This document shows positions 46,322-57,060 of a DNA stretch of 64,000 bases, in pieces. This DNA comes from Annona cherimola (taxonomy: Eukaryota > Streptophyta > Magnoliopsida > Magnoliales > Annonaceae). Below the pieces are notes generated by a model. It saw only the letters and a program-made list of their open reading frames with translations. It did no database searches and was not told where the DNA came from. A program made the position numbers and the translations under genes. Numbering within the stretch: position 1 is the first letter of the stretch; each line of letters begins with the position of its first letter. The stretch lies in contig CM059973.1 of NCBI GenBank assembly GCA_030490835.1, positions 85,823,221 to 85,887,220 on the forward strand. Reading direction: 5' to 3'.

Positions 46322-48046
46322 TTAAATATACATCTCAGTGTCAGCCTGATGAAGTCGTGAACACGTCGTTGACCTTCCACTTCCACAAAATAAACCAGAT
46401 ATGTAGTTCTCCAAATCTTCTGGTGCAAATCGCACGGAATGACTGCCGTCACTTCTCAACAAGGCCCGATACTTGGCGTAAAAGGGCCGATACAAAGCCA
46501 CAATCTTCTTCGCAAGTGAGAACTTAATCTCATCCCTTAATCCACGGTCAGTGACAACCCACTCAGTTTGGGTCTGATGTGCAGCTTCAAAGGCCGAGTT
46601 GAACTGTCGAAACCGCTCTTTAACCGCATGGAGATCAAGATAATGAGCTGTTGGGTTCTGTGGCAATGCAGAGGCGACCTTGCTCCATGCGATCCGTGCG
46701 TAGTTTGCTGCGAACTGCCGGACTTTCGACTCGTGGTTCGATAGCCATTCGTTTCCGAGTAGGCAGTGGAGGTTGCTGCGACGTACCTTGGATACAACGT
46801 ACTGCAGATTGTTTGCGAGGAAGAGATATGAGAGACCCACGTCTTTGTAGAGCTTGGCTTTGCTGTCGAGCTTGCAGAGGAGAACCAAAAGAAGCCACTC
46901 AAATCGTGAGGAGATAGCCGAGAGCGGGTTCTCCTTCGGCAACGCAGTGGTGAAGTCCTGGAAGATCTCGGAGAGGATTTCGCTGTAGTCGCAGAGCAAA
47001 CAAATGTAGTTCATGACGTAGCGGGTGAGTGGGTGAAGATCGCCGCCTGGGACTGGAGATTTCGACGAGTCCTTCTGCATTGCGGATTCGAACTTGGCTA
47101 GGATGATTCTGATGACGTCTCCGAGATTGGTGAGGGAACTCGTTGCCTGCGTTCGGACTGCGGATGTGGATTCGTAGGAGAAGACGGATTGGATATCGGG
47201 CCAGAGCTCCGCGATTGTTTCGTAGAGGTCGAGGAATCGAAATATCTTCTCTGGCTCTTTGCTGCTGCACTTGACAACTGCTTCTGGGAATGCAACGAGG
47301 TGAATGGCGGCTTCCTTGACAATGTCGGCGAAGCAGGACTCTGTGATTGCCTTCGACGATGAAAAGACATGATCGCAGAGGATCTGCTCGCCGTAGAAAA
47401 GCGTTTTGATGGAGAACTCCGTAGCATTAATCCAGTTCTTCATCTTGAGCTCCAAAGCATCCCAGCCCATCCTCTCTAGATGCTTAGAACTCAGAGGATG
47501 GAACCCGAGACGATAGATTCCTTCATCAACGATCGACCTTCTGACGATTTTGTAAACATCGACGCATTCCTTGCCATACCCAGATGAGATCATGCAATCC
47601 GCAATCGCCTGGAGATCCGACGTGGTTGCTGTCGACCCCTCTTCGACGTCTGAGATCGATTTCTTGACAATCTGGTTTTCATCTGCGGACTCCACGTTGT
47701 CTTCGTCGTCTGACGGGCTCGTTCTTGCCGTGGTCGTCGAACAGCAGGCCGACGCGGAATCTGGGGTCTGCTGCTCGCGGTTGGCCGCGAGTGTCTGGTA
47801 GAACTCCTTCTGCAGCCGTTTCATGGCCGTCTGCATGAGAATCTGAGCCCGGACGAGCTTCTCCGAGCTGGGATTGTGAGTGAGGAAGAAATGCATGGTT
47901 CTCTGGAGCTTCCCAACAGAGCGTAGGAAGTCTCTTGCTTCTCGTGGATTCTGGGAGAAGAGGGAGGTGAACTGGGAATGGGAAGACGGGTCATCAGGAT
48001 CCCACTTGGTGATAATGGGCTCTGCGGCAGCGATATTTCCTTGCAT
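46322..48046 (-). CDS. EXO70 family protein, copy 4, lacking its N-terminal segment
   Basis: An open frame of 574 aa from ATG 48046, which is the Met of the SES(x)MDGN motif in the paralogues (here SESIMQGN). It retains IITKWDP (11-17), EFYQTLAANR (81-90), an acidic linker (SDDEDNVESADEN, 112-124), CMISSGYGKEC (151-161), SIVDEGIYRLGF (171-182), LHPLTRYVMNY (337-347), SYLFLANNLQYVVSKVRRSN, and VRFAPEDLENYISGLF near the C-terminus. The C-terminal tail (CSRLHQADTEMYI) differs from the Ser-rich tails of its relatives. Upstream the frame is blocked by TAA at 48059-48061, and about 40 residues present in paralogues are missing. A protein starting at the internal Met would keep nearly all the helical bundle, so function is possible. 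No TATAAATA box is found at the usual place. Closest to copy 5. Either a shortened gene or an early pseudogene. Confidence 0.8.
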   Translation of the reverse strand: MQGNIAAAEPIITKWDPDDPSSHSQFTSLFSQNPREARDFLRSVGKLQRTMHFFLTHNPSSEKLVRAQILMQTAMKRLQKEFYQTLAANREQQTPDSASACCSTTTARTSPSDDEDNVESADENQIVKKSISDVEEGSTATTSDLQAIADCMISSGYGKECVDVYKIVRRSIVDEGIYRLGFHPLSSKHLERMGWDALELKMKNWINATEFSIKTLFYGEQILCDHVFSSSKAITESCFADIVKEAAIHLVAFPEAVVKCSSKEPEKIFRFLDLYETIAELWPDIQSVFSYESTSAVRTQATSSLTNLGDVIRIILAKFESAMQKDSSKSPVPGGDLHPLTRYVMNYICLLCDYSEILSEIFQDFTTALPKENPLSAISSRFEWLLLVLLCKLDSKAKLYKDVGLSYLFLANNLQYVVSKVRRSNLHCLLGNEWLSNHESKVRQFAANYARIAWSKVASALPQNPTAHYLDLHAVKERFRQFNSAFEAAHQTQTEWVVTDRGLRDEIKFSLAKKIVALYRPFYAKYRALLRSDGSHSVRFAPEDLENYISGLFCGSGRSTTCSRLHQADTEMYI

Positions 48047-48177
48047 GATAGATTCGGATTATACGGACAGGTTGGGAGGAGACGGAAGAGGCAGAGGGGT
48101 GCTGTGAATCATGAGGTGAGAACAGTAGAAAGAAGAGGAGATACCGGAGGATGGGAATGGAATGATAGGGACTTCAT
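48047..48177 (-). pseudogene. decayed N-terminal segment of EXO70 copy 4
   Basis: Reading the minus strand from 48177, ATG opens MKSLSFHSHPPVSP then stops after 22 codons (TGA). The preceding in-frame codons give KGIKG, so the stretch KGIKGMKSLSFH recalls (R)KGMRSLFFH of copies 2 and 3. This piece is in a different frame from the main body (offset 131 bases), and the body frame has a TAA just upstream of its Met. At least one frameshift and a stop therefore separate the old start from the body. Confidence 0.65.
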
Positions 48178-48654
48178 TCCTTTAATCCCTTTACTTTGAA
48201 AAGTATGGACGTTTTGGAGGATTTTCGATGTTGAGGTCTAGAAATTAGATTTTCGTGGGCGTTGCAATCGTGACTGGTGAGAGGCCGGCAAACTTGGGTG
48301 GCGCCGTGGCGGTGGCTGAGAGGGATTTACCGTTCAACGAAGGGAGGGAGAAGTGACGGAAGTTTGACTCCACGACGTGGTTGGAAGCCCAATCGATATT
48401 TTCAGAGATGTTTATATATTTTTATACTTTTAAATATAGAGTAATTTAATTATTTTAAATTATTAAAGTGATAAGAATATTTATATGTTTAAAAACTTAA
48501 AATAAATATATTTTTTCAAAAATAGTAGAAATTAATTTATAAATTAAATATACATAAATTAACAATTCTATAAAAAAAACCTTCGAGCATGAAATCTGAG
48601 ACGATCATAACCATATTTATAAGACATAGTAAAATATTCATGCAAAAAATATTA
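48178..48654. other. upstream flank of EXO70 copy 4
   Basis: Balanced composition to about 48390, probably former promoter, without a TATAAATA box. Then AT-rich sequence with a half family C relic (48480-48600: TTTATAAATTAAATATACAT). Confidence 0.4.
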
Positions 48655-49020
48655 AAATAATAATAAAACAGTGTATACAGGCCGGGCTACTTGTTACATT
48701 TGTTATCTCAAGCTAACAAAATTATATCCCATGGATGAATGAAAACATAAATATAAGTAAGTCTGGAAGATGCGTGCATGCAAACTTAAGAAAGTAATAC
48801 ATTTTCATCAGAAAAAAAGGAAAATAACAAAGTGATGATAAAAAAAAAAAAAAAAAAAGTAATACGGTAGACTAGCTAGATGAATAGCACTTTGATATTG
48901 TTAATCATTGATCATATTTAGGAGGGCATTTTTTTGGTTTACAACAAAAGTTTACAAATAGAAATTTTTTAATCTAAAACTTTTCGCTCTTTATAATTAT
49001 TCTTTTTTAATTATTTTTAT
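48655..49020. repeat. local duplication, copy 1
   Basis: Matches 49512-49830 in the same orientation. Both contain CTAACAAAATTATATCCCAT, ATGAAAACATAAATATAA, GAAAGTAAT, TAGACTA and a family A left half starting near the word TTTAG. In this copy the family A element is cut off where a family B element begins. An A-tract lies at 48840-48858. Confidence 0.75.
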
Positions 49021-49511
49021 TTGAAAAATCTTAATAGTTGATGAAAAATCTACTCAATCTATTGTATCTAGTATCATTTGTAGTATCTTGGAAGCATTTT
49101 ATTTTTTAATTTCACTGTATATGGGTCTCATTTATAAATGTTCAAAATCAACGTAATAAAATAGTTCAATGCTAAGATATCAATTTTAAAATAATTTTTT
49201 AACATCTAAATCATCTAAAATATCACCACTATATAAATAAATAATTTTATAAAGTATTATTATATTCTAATACATGTGTGAATGGATCTAAGCATTTTTC
49301 ATAATTTATACATGAATATATATATCTTTTCGAGCAAATATGACTATGCATATGCTTGATTTGGATAAAACTTAGTCTTCTAAATATAAGTGATATTAAA
49401 TACAATGAATGAATTGGATTTTAAATCAATTATTAATAACTTAAAAATTAAGGGGGTTACAGAGGATTGCTTCTACATAACCTAATTATATTAAAAAAGG
49501 AGCCCTTAAAT
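49021..49511. mobile_element. family B element at the junction of the local duplication
   Basis: Inverted family B copy with AACATCTAAATCATCTAAAA, ATTTTATAAAGTATTATTAT, TGTGTGAATGGATCTAAGCA and mirrored outer words (AATCTTAATAGTTGATGAAA / AATCAATTATTAATAACTTA). It sits exactly between the two duplicated stretches. Confidence 0.65.
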
Positions 49512-50030
49512 TAATAATAAAACAATGTATGCAACCTAAGCTACCTATTACATTTATTAGCTGAAGCTAACAAAATTATATCCCATAGATAAATGAAAAC
49601 ATAAATATAAATAAATCTTAAAGACACGTGCATGCACACTCAAGAAAGTAATATAGTAATAATTAAAAAAAAGAAAGTAATCTAGTAGACTATATGAATA
49701 GCATTCATGATTTGTTAATCATTAATTATATATTTAGGGGGTATTTATTTACACCGAAAACTTTATAAATCAAAATTTTTTAATCTAAAATTTTTCATTC
49801 TCTACAACTACCATTTTTAATTATTTTTTTCTTTTTTCTATACAATTATCCTACTTTTTAATCATTTATAAACAATTCCACATACATCTAATCAATTTAT
49901 TTTAACTTTATTTTTTTTATTCCTAATCATTATTTCTATAGTATCACGTTATTTTCTCTTATTTCAAAAACTTTTACACAAAAAAATTTTGATTAATAAT
50001 TTTATCACTTATAAAGCACACCCTTAATAT
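49512..50030. repeat. local duplication, copy 2, with a complete family A element (49735-50025)
   Basis: Repeats 48655-49020 with an offset of about 857 bp. It continues through the whole family A element, which ends TTTATCACTTATAAAGCACA then CCCTT. In copy 1 only the first part of that element is present. Confidence 0.7.
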
Positions 50031-50969
50031 GTTAACCGTTTTAGGACTTCTTATTTGGCATAGGTTACATAGTTCGTTGGCCCCCTTCTCTAGCACTGGA
50101 GTCAATGATATACGGTCAACCATGAAATTTATTAGTTGGTTGATGCCGTCCCCAGACGCTATCTACGAGGTCGCGTGGGCCAAGTTGCCCAAGACTTGGC
50201 TGCCATAAATAAAATGACAGCATGCTCCCTTGCACCCCGCTCTAATCACGAATAATCGTCTTCCCGATGTCAGGGACTCTTACTGAAGTTTCGGTGGTTG
50301 GGTGATTGCTACGCGTTCTGACTTCTGACGAGACTTATGCTGCATTTTTGGGTCAACAAATGTTGGAAACGGATGCTGGGATCCAACTGTTGTGTCTCGA
50401 TCGATCTATCCCACTTGCTCTTGCTGTTACGTTCATTTATCACAGGCATGTTGGCTGAAATGATTTCAATAAGCAAACCATCACTCAGCCCACTGCGTCA
50501 AAGATTCAAAATTTCAATTAATTATGGCAATGACAACAATCTGTTGCCTACAATATCACTGCCGAACATAAAACTCACTCCCGGTTGCAAAGAGACATTT
50601 AGCTTATTACCTCACATCCAGGGCTTACATGGTCATTCAACGTAGATGACACAATAAACAAAAAAAAAAAAAAAAAAGAGTATACCAGAGCGTACTAGGG
50701 ATATCCTTTTTCATTTTCATATTCCGTTGTGGACTTGGCGTGATTTTTGATTTATCTTGTCAAGATTCAATTCACATTGGCCTCCAAATTTTTTTTTTTT
50801 CCCTAAGAGTGTTCTTGTACAATATTCCTGTTTAGGTAGTTGTAATTCAATGAATATTATGTTGAGTATCTCTACAAACAAGTGTGCATCTGTTGGTTAT
50901 ATAAATATTAATATATATATATATAATATCATGTTCGCTTCTATGAAACCCTTCTTCAATGTAATTTTT
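50031..50969. other. intergenic region, no gene recognised
   Basis: A GC-balanced stretch (50060-50640) has an open frame at 50337-50645, but the product shows no domain I know. An A-tract lies at about 50659-50677. A (TA)n run lies near 50913. Confidence 0.4.
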
Positions 50970-51430
50970 TTTATTTTAAAATTTTGATGGTTGATGGAAA
51001 AATATAATTCATCTGTCATATTTAACATTATTTATATTATCGTAAAAGCTCTCTCATTTATTTAGTATCATTGTATATGACCCCATCTATAAATATATAA
51101 AATCAACATAATAAAATAATTAAATATTTACAATAATTTTGAGTAGTATTTTTTGACATTTAAACCATCTAAAATATCATTATTTTGTGGATAAATGATT
51201 ATATAAAATATTATTATATTCTAATATATATGTGAATGGATCTAAATATTTTTCCTAATTTACACTAAATATATATTTTTAAACAAATGTGGCCATGGAG
51301 ATATTTGATTTAAATGAAACTTAGTTTTGTATATAAACAAATAATTTTAAATACAATTAATAAATTGAATTTTAAATCAATCTATAACATTTTAAAAATT
51401 AAAGGTTTGCATGACTCCGCTCCATAAAAG
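50970..51430. mobile_element. family B element (inverted)
   Basis: Contains TTTTAAAATTTTGATGGTTG, ACATTTAAACCATCTAAAAT, TGTGAATGGATCTAAATATT and TTTTAAATCAATCTATAACA. Same order as at 42650 and 49021. Ends near GACTCCGCTCCATAAAAGC. Confidence 0.6.
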
Positions 51431-52441
51431 CATAGCCGTTTATATACAATGTTCAGTATCTACGACCCTTGTTCACCAACTGAAATATCAATTTTAATTT
51501 GCATGTGGGTAATAGAATGAGCTAGGGCCTCCCAAGAAGCTTCCCTGCCTAGAATTAGGACGATTTTTTGTGTCTTGTAATTGGATTTGGATCTTTCCTC
51601 CGTCGGTCTTACAGTTGGGTTTTTGTCTCCGATAATTTGGCTCCCTTTCTATTTCAAGCTCAAACGCGGATTCCCAGCCGCATCTTATTTTGAGGAAAGA
51701 GAGAGAGACCTTCATGGACATGGCTTCTACACGTGGTTAGCATCGTATATTCAATTCTTTTGTGTTTAATTATGTAAAATATTTAAAAAAATAATAAATA
51801 TTTAAGTTAACTGGTCAAAGCCCACGTAGGATATCTTACGTGGCAAGAGTTGACCCTTTGACTAATTGAGCCAAATGATTAATAATATGTCTTACCCAAT
51901 TATTATTTATATTAGCCATGGGTTATATTTTATTTTTATTTTTAAATATTATTTCAACAACTTTTGTAGCTCGGTTAGCGTACTGGTGATCCGGTGATCA
52001 TAAAGGTTTAGGGTTTGAGTAGGGGTTCTGCAAGAAAATAATTAATTTTTGCACTTTTGACTCTCCAGGATAAGATAAGATGAGATAATAACTCTTTTAG
52101 ATAAAATTTAATTAATTTGAACAAGCTACAGGAAAAATTCATAGGCAAGTAAATTTTGTTCGGGAATTGAATTTAGGTTCAAAATTAATTATTATATGTC
52201 TTGGATATTATTTTGGCTATAGTAAATTATTTGATTAAGCATATAAGAATTGTATAATATGTGTATAATATATCTAGATGGTGTATTTAGCATAAATAAT
52301 TTTATATGCTTATGGAATTGCTGGAGTATAAAAGTATATATATATATATAGAATTTCTATGCTTAAATATTTGTGTGCACATGTTGAATTAAATATACAC
52401 GTGCACTTGTGACATGGCCAGTTTTATGAGATGCATGAATA

Positions 52442-52472
<31 letters not shown>

Positions 52473-53441
52473 GATTTAGGATTTTTTTTCCCTTTTAATG
52501 TGTATATACGGGTTAACTGAATGTCAAAGTGTTTGGTCTCTTGGATTTCAAATTTTCTTTTTAGCAACGACCTAAAGGGTTGCTTTTGGAAGATTTTATA
52601 TATATGTGTTCAACACAGAAACGTCCAGCGGCATGATTCGATATCAATATATATTTGTATGTAGGATGTGATGTCCAGATGCATGATATTTATTTTTATT
52701 TCGAATATAAATGCAATGGGTATCGTGCTTGGGAAGATGGATCGGTCAAATACGTATCTTATACAATAATATACAGTTAATCCAAGTCAGACCACGCACG
52801 AAAAGTTTACGACATGGCGATTTTATATCAGTTAATTTTTATTTCCTTGTACCTTGATCATTTTAAATAAGAATTTTATGATCAAATAATCAACTCCTAT
52901 GTTTTTAATGCTCCTGAAATCAATGGAAGAGTTTGATTTTGCATTTAAGGCCAAATTTTTAAGATATAAAATTAAATAATTATTTTTATCATTTAATTAA
53001 GTTTTATGTAGGCTATTATTTACTTTCAAATGATTTTCTACTTGCTAGTCATGTTGTGACTAACCCATTATTAGTGTATCAAATCAAGAGGGATACTAGT
53101 GTTTTGGATTTACGTAAAGATTTTCAAAAATATTTATTTATTTCAAGGCATGTATTGGAAATAGTGGACATGTAATTTTTATTTGTATCTTGGATGTAAT
53201 AATGTGAACATGACTAGTAACAGCGAATTTTGAAATTTTTTATAAAATTATAGTAATTAATTTTGCCACAAAATTTTCAGATCTTTTTATACAAATAATT
53301 TATCTATTTTATTTTTATTTTATTTACTCCCAACCATTACACTTCTTACATTATATTATTCTCTAACTTTTTTTCAAAACCAATTTTACCTATAATTTTT
53401 TCCCTCATCGTCAGATGGACCTTTTCATTCGGAAAAATTAG

Positions 53442-53472
<31 letters not shown>

Positions 53473-53639
53473 AAACCACAAGTGACACATCTTTTTCCTT
53501 ACCGTTACGTTCCAAACTTACATGACGATCAGGAGTTATTCTATGAGCAGTAGTTGAGCACCGCATTTTAAATATGAATGTACTCCATCGACCAATCCAC
53601 GGTCTTTCGTAGCCCTCGGTCACCTTGCTTTTTTCAAGA
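51431..53639. other. intergenic region with microsatellites
   Basis: Holds (TTA)n at 52443-52468, a (TA)n run near 52338, a T/A tract at 53442-53474 and a fragment of family A (53270-53410: TACAAATAATTTATCTATTT; CCAACCATTACACTTCTTAC). No gene recognised. Confidence 0.4.
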
Positions 53640-54275
53640 TTAGTAGTGCACCTTGAGCTCATGAAATTCAAATTTACTTTAACTCTAATTCTATTTATAA
53701 AATATTAATCTTAACTCTAATGTTAATATTATTTATAAATCTTAAACTCTAATCTTATTTTTGAAAATCGAGTTTGGATTAAGTTTCGATTGTAATTTAA
53801 GTTGATGAATTTACATTTTATTTAAAAGTGATAAGTTTAGAATTTTATATAAATATATAATAATAACAAATCACATAAGCAAATATAAAATATATAGTTA
53901 AATTACAAAATTTTAAAAATATAGCAATATAAAAAATTATCTCTGGAAGTAAATGTAAACGATAAAAATAAAAGATAAATACAAATAAAAATAATATACT
54001 TTATTTATAATATAATTACAATATGTCATACATGTATTCAAATATAAATACAAAATATACAAAATATAAATAAATATTATTTAGATATTATATATAAAAT
54101 ATATTTTATAATAAATATAAAATAGGAAATCGAGTTCAGGTTCAATTGAATCTTATCTCTATCATATTTATAAATTAAATTCCTCGAGTTGTAGAAAAAC
54201 AAATACTAATATTATTAAAATTCAGGTTCGACCGGTTGAGTCGGCGCTCAACCTAACCCAAATTGCAACCCAACT
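53640..54275. mobile_element. family D dispersed repeat, copy 2 (inverted relative to 35090)
   Basis: Contains GGAAATCGAGTTCAGGTTCA and AACCTAACCCAAATTGCAAC near its right end and GAGCTCATGAAATTCAAATT on the left, with a long AT-rich interior. Reverse-complement counterpart of 35090-35740. Confidence 0.55.
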
Positions 54276-54985
54276 TCCAGCTTCTAGATGTCGGGACTTT
54301 TCTGTTCCTTCGGCCTAAGGGAGTACCTACTACCTACTATGGGCCTTTAAATCAAGCCGAACTCACAGGTTCTCCCAACCAGAAGGCTCATAAGGAGACA
54401 CTCTAGCTACGGCTCCACTGCTCATTATGAACCACAAAAGTTTATTATTATTATTTATTTTTGTAGTTTGCTGCATAATGCAAATATGTAGATGCCACTA
54501 ATCATAAGCAAGGTGTCGTCGGTTCGAAATAGATCCGGAGACTCTTTGCTAGGATGCGACTCGCACGGCAGGCAAGAATCATGCCTTTCATCATGTGGAA
54601 AGATACGGTTCCAAATTTCCAGATGGGAGTTCGTTTTTCAGCGACACTGTTAGATTTATACATCTTCAGTAAAAAAAAAGATTTACAAATATATTTTTAG
54701 GTTGAGTTGTAAATATAAGAATAAAAAATATATATACTCATTTTTATATACCCAAAAATGATCATGAATACATGTCTAGAATGATGAAAAAAATAAGTAT
54801 CTGTTCTATATATTTTCTCAAAAAAAGAGTGTCTGTTCTATATATATGTCCGAGAGATGGGTTACGACACCTCAGTCTACTATATTTATTGTACAGCTAC
54901 CAAAGGACTCGTATACATGTGGATAAATACAAATAGTAAATTCTCCAAAACCGTCCGTCTGCTCCGGATAATAAAAATATATATA
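54276..54985. other. intergenic region, 3' flank of EXO70 copy 5
   Basis: No gene recognised. A short repeat ATCTGTTCTATATAT / GTCTGTTCTATATAT occurs near 54801 and 54832. Confidence 0.4.
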
Positions 54986-56848
54986 TTATCGCGATGCGTG
55001 GTGCAATGGTGAGGATGATGAAGAAAAAGAGGACGATGATCCCGTACTCCCATTTCGGCTTCCGACGAACAAATCCGACATGTAGCTGACCAGATCTTCC
55101 GGGGCAAATCTCACCGAATATCTGCTCTCGCGCTCGCCCCTCAAAAATGGCCGGAAGCTGTCGTAGAAAGACCGATACGCCGGCACTATCTTCTCCGTGA
55201 TCGACGCTATAATCTTCTCCCGTAGTTTGCCGTCCGCCACCACCCATCCCGACTGGGCGTGATACGTCGCCTCGAAGGCCGAATTGAACTGCTGAAACAG
55301 CTTGTTTACCAAGTGGGGCGAGAATTCCGACTTTGGGTTCTCCGGCAACGCCGACATCACCTTGTTCCACGTTATCCGCTCGTAATTCGCGACGTATTGC
55401 TGGACTTTCGGTTCCTGGGTCGATAGCCACTCGTCGCCGAGGATGTGACGCAGATTGCAGCGGCGGACTTTCGACACCACGTAATGCAGATTGTTGGCGA
55501 GGAAGAGATATGACAGACCCACGTCTTTGTAGAGCTCGGCCTTGGCGTCGAGCTTGCAGAGGAGGACCAAAACCAGCCACTCGAATAGGGAGGAGATGGC
55601 CGAGAGCGGATTATTCTCAGGCTTAGGCGGGGGATTAGGGAGCAACACCTCCGGCAACGGGCTCTGCACTTGCAAGGGGAAGTCGGCGAAGATGTCGGCG
55701 AGGATTTCGCTGTAGTCGCTGAGGAAGCCAACATAGTTCATGACGTAGCGGGTCAGCGGGTGAAGATCGCCGCCTGGGACTGGCGATTTCGACGAGTCCT
55801 TCTGCATTGCCGATTCGAACTTGGCTAGGATGGCTCTGACGGCGTCGCCTAGCTTGATGAGGGAGCTTGTAGCCTGCGTTCGGACTGCGGAGGTGGATTC
55901 GTAGGAGAAGATGGATTCAATGTCGGGCCAGAGCCCCGCAATTGTCTCGTAGAGGTCGAGGAGTCGGAAGATCTTTTCCGGTCCTTTGCAGCACTTGGCA
56001 ACTCTTTCCGGGAACTCGACGAGGTGCATCGCTGCGTCCTTGACGATGTCGGTAAAGCAGGACTGGCTGATGGCTTTGGACGATGCGAAAACGTTGTCGC
56101 AGAGGATTCTCTCGCCGTAGAAAAGGGTTTTTACGGAGACATTCATAGCACTGACCCAGTTCTTGATTTTCTGCTCCAGCAGATCCCACTCCATCTTTTC
56201 TATCTGCTTCGAAGTCGATCTCTGGAACCCGAGCCGGTAAATTCCTTCGTCGACGATCGACTTCCTGATGATTTTGTAGACCTTCACGCATTCCTTGGCA
56301 TACCCAGATGAGATCATGCAACCTGCGATCGCCTGGAGATCCGACATGGTCGTCGACGCCTCCTGTTCCACATCCTGGATCGAACTCCGGGCCGTCTGGA
56401 TCTCATCCTCGTCGTCGTCGAAGTCGGAGATGCTGGATCTCGTGGTGGTGGAGCTGCGGGCCGAGACGGACTCTGGATCCAGCTGGTCGCGGTTGGTCGC
56501 CAGTATCTGGTAAAATTCCTTCTGCAACCGTTTCATGGCGGTTTGCATGAGGACTTGGGCGTGCACGAGCTTGTCGGAGCTGGAGCTATGTTCGGCATAG
56601 AACGTCATGGAGAGCTGGAGGTCCTTGACAGAGCGCAGGAACTCTCCTGCTTCTTGGCGGCTCTCGTAGAAGAGGGAGGTGACCCTGGCGTAGGAAGAAG
56701 ATTCCGGGTCCCACTTGTTGATGATGGTCTCGGCAGCAGCTATGTTCCCGTCCATGAATGATTCCGAGAGGGATGGATGGATGGGGGAGGAAGGTCGAGT
56801 GCGGGAGTTGTGTGATGAAGAGGAATGCTGAGAATGAGGAGACCACAT
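54986..56848 (-). CDS. exocyst subunit EXO70 family protein, copy 5 (EXO70H-like)
   Basis: A single-exon frame. I place the start at ATG 56848 (620 aa) rather than the upstream in-frame ATG at 56977. The TATA box at 57000-57007 puts the transcription start near 56975, and the 43 extra residues include a low-complexity EEKKKKK run coded by an A-tract. From the chosen start: WSPHSQHSSSS..., then HPSLSESFMDGN (24-35), IINKWDPESSSYARVTSLFY (42-61), EFYQILATNRDQLDPESVS (111-129), acidic DFDDDEDE (142-149), SIVDEGIYRLGF (197-208), LHPLTRYVMNY (362-372), SYLFLANNLHYVVSKVRRCN and VRFAPEDLVSYMSDLF, then a Ser-rich tail. Length and motif set fit a working EXO70. The RKGMRS tag of copies 1-3 is missing. 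Expected role is vesicle tethering with exocyst at the plasma membrane (family knowledge). Closest to copy 4, with the shared segment AKFESAMQKDSSKSPVPGGD. Confidence 0.92.
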   Translation of the reverse strand: MWSPHSQHSSSSHNSRTRPSSPIHPSLSESFMDGNIAAAETIINKWDPESSSYARVTSLFYESRQEAGEFLRSVKDLQLSMTFYAEHSSSSDKLVHAQVLMQTAMKRLQKEFYQILATNRDQLDPESVSARSSTTTRSSISDFDDDEDEIQTARSSIQDVEQEASTTMSDLQAIAGCMISSGYAKECVKVYKIIRKSIVDEGIYRLGFQRSTSKQIEKMEWDLLEQKIKNWVSAMNVSVKTLFYGERILCDNVFASSKAISQSCFTDIVKDAAMHLVEFPERVAKCCKGPEKIFRLLDLYETIAGLWPDIESIFSYESTSAVRTQATSSLIKLGDAVRAILAKFESAMQKDSSKSPVPGGDLHPLTRYVMNYVGFLSDYSEILADIFADFPLQVQSPLPEVLLPNPPPKPENNPLSAISSLFEWLVLVLLCKLDAKAELYKDVGLSYLFLANNLHYVVSKVRRCNLRHILGDEWLSTQEPKVQQYVANYERITWNKVMSALPENPKSEFSPHLVNKLFQQFNSAFEATYHAQSGWVVADGKLREKIIASITEKIVPAYRSFYDSFRPFLRGERESRYSVRFAPEDLVSYMSDLFVGSRNGSTGSSSSFSSSSSPLHHASR

Positions 56849-56865
56849 TTTTTTTTTTTTTTTTT
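56849..56865 (-). repeat. A17 tract immediately before the start codon of EXO70 copy 5
   Basis: On the coding strand 17 A residues directly precede the A of ATG 56848. It would lie at the end of the 5' leader. Prone to length change, which would alter the frame of any upstream start but not that at 56848. Confidence 0.8.
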
Positions 56866-56999
56866 CTTCAGCAGAATTGGGAAATTTTTGTGTGAAGTCT
56901 TGTGGGTGAATGAGAACTGGATGTTTTTGTTTGTGGATTTTTCCCCGTTCCGATGTTGGTGAATCTTGGAAGAGCAAGGAGGGAAGATGCGCTGGGGGC

Positions 57000-57007
57000 T
57001 ATTTATA
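57000..57007 (-). promoter_or_regulatory. TATA box of EXO70 copy 5
   Basis: TATAAATA on the minus strand, 152 bp upstream of ATG 56848 and only 23 bp from ATG 56977. It therefore helps decide the start codon. Confidence 0.7.
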
Positions 57008-57060
57008 AGGGAAGGCGACGGTAGCAGTCTTTGGAAGAGCGAGTCGTCAGAGAGCGTAGG

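Noticed and set aside
50337..50645. 102-residue frame as a possible gene
   Set aside because: No domain, promoter or splice pattern visible.
53438..53671. 77-residue minus-strand frame
   Set aside because: Ends in a poly-Phe/Lys run from a T/A homopolymer and matches no family I know.
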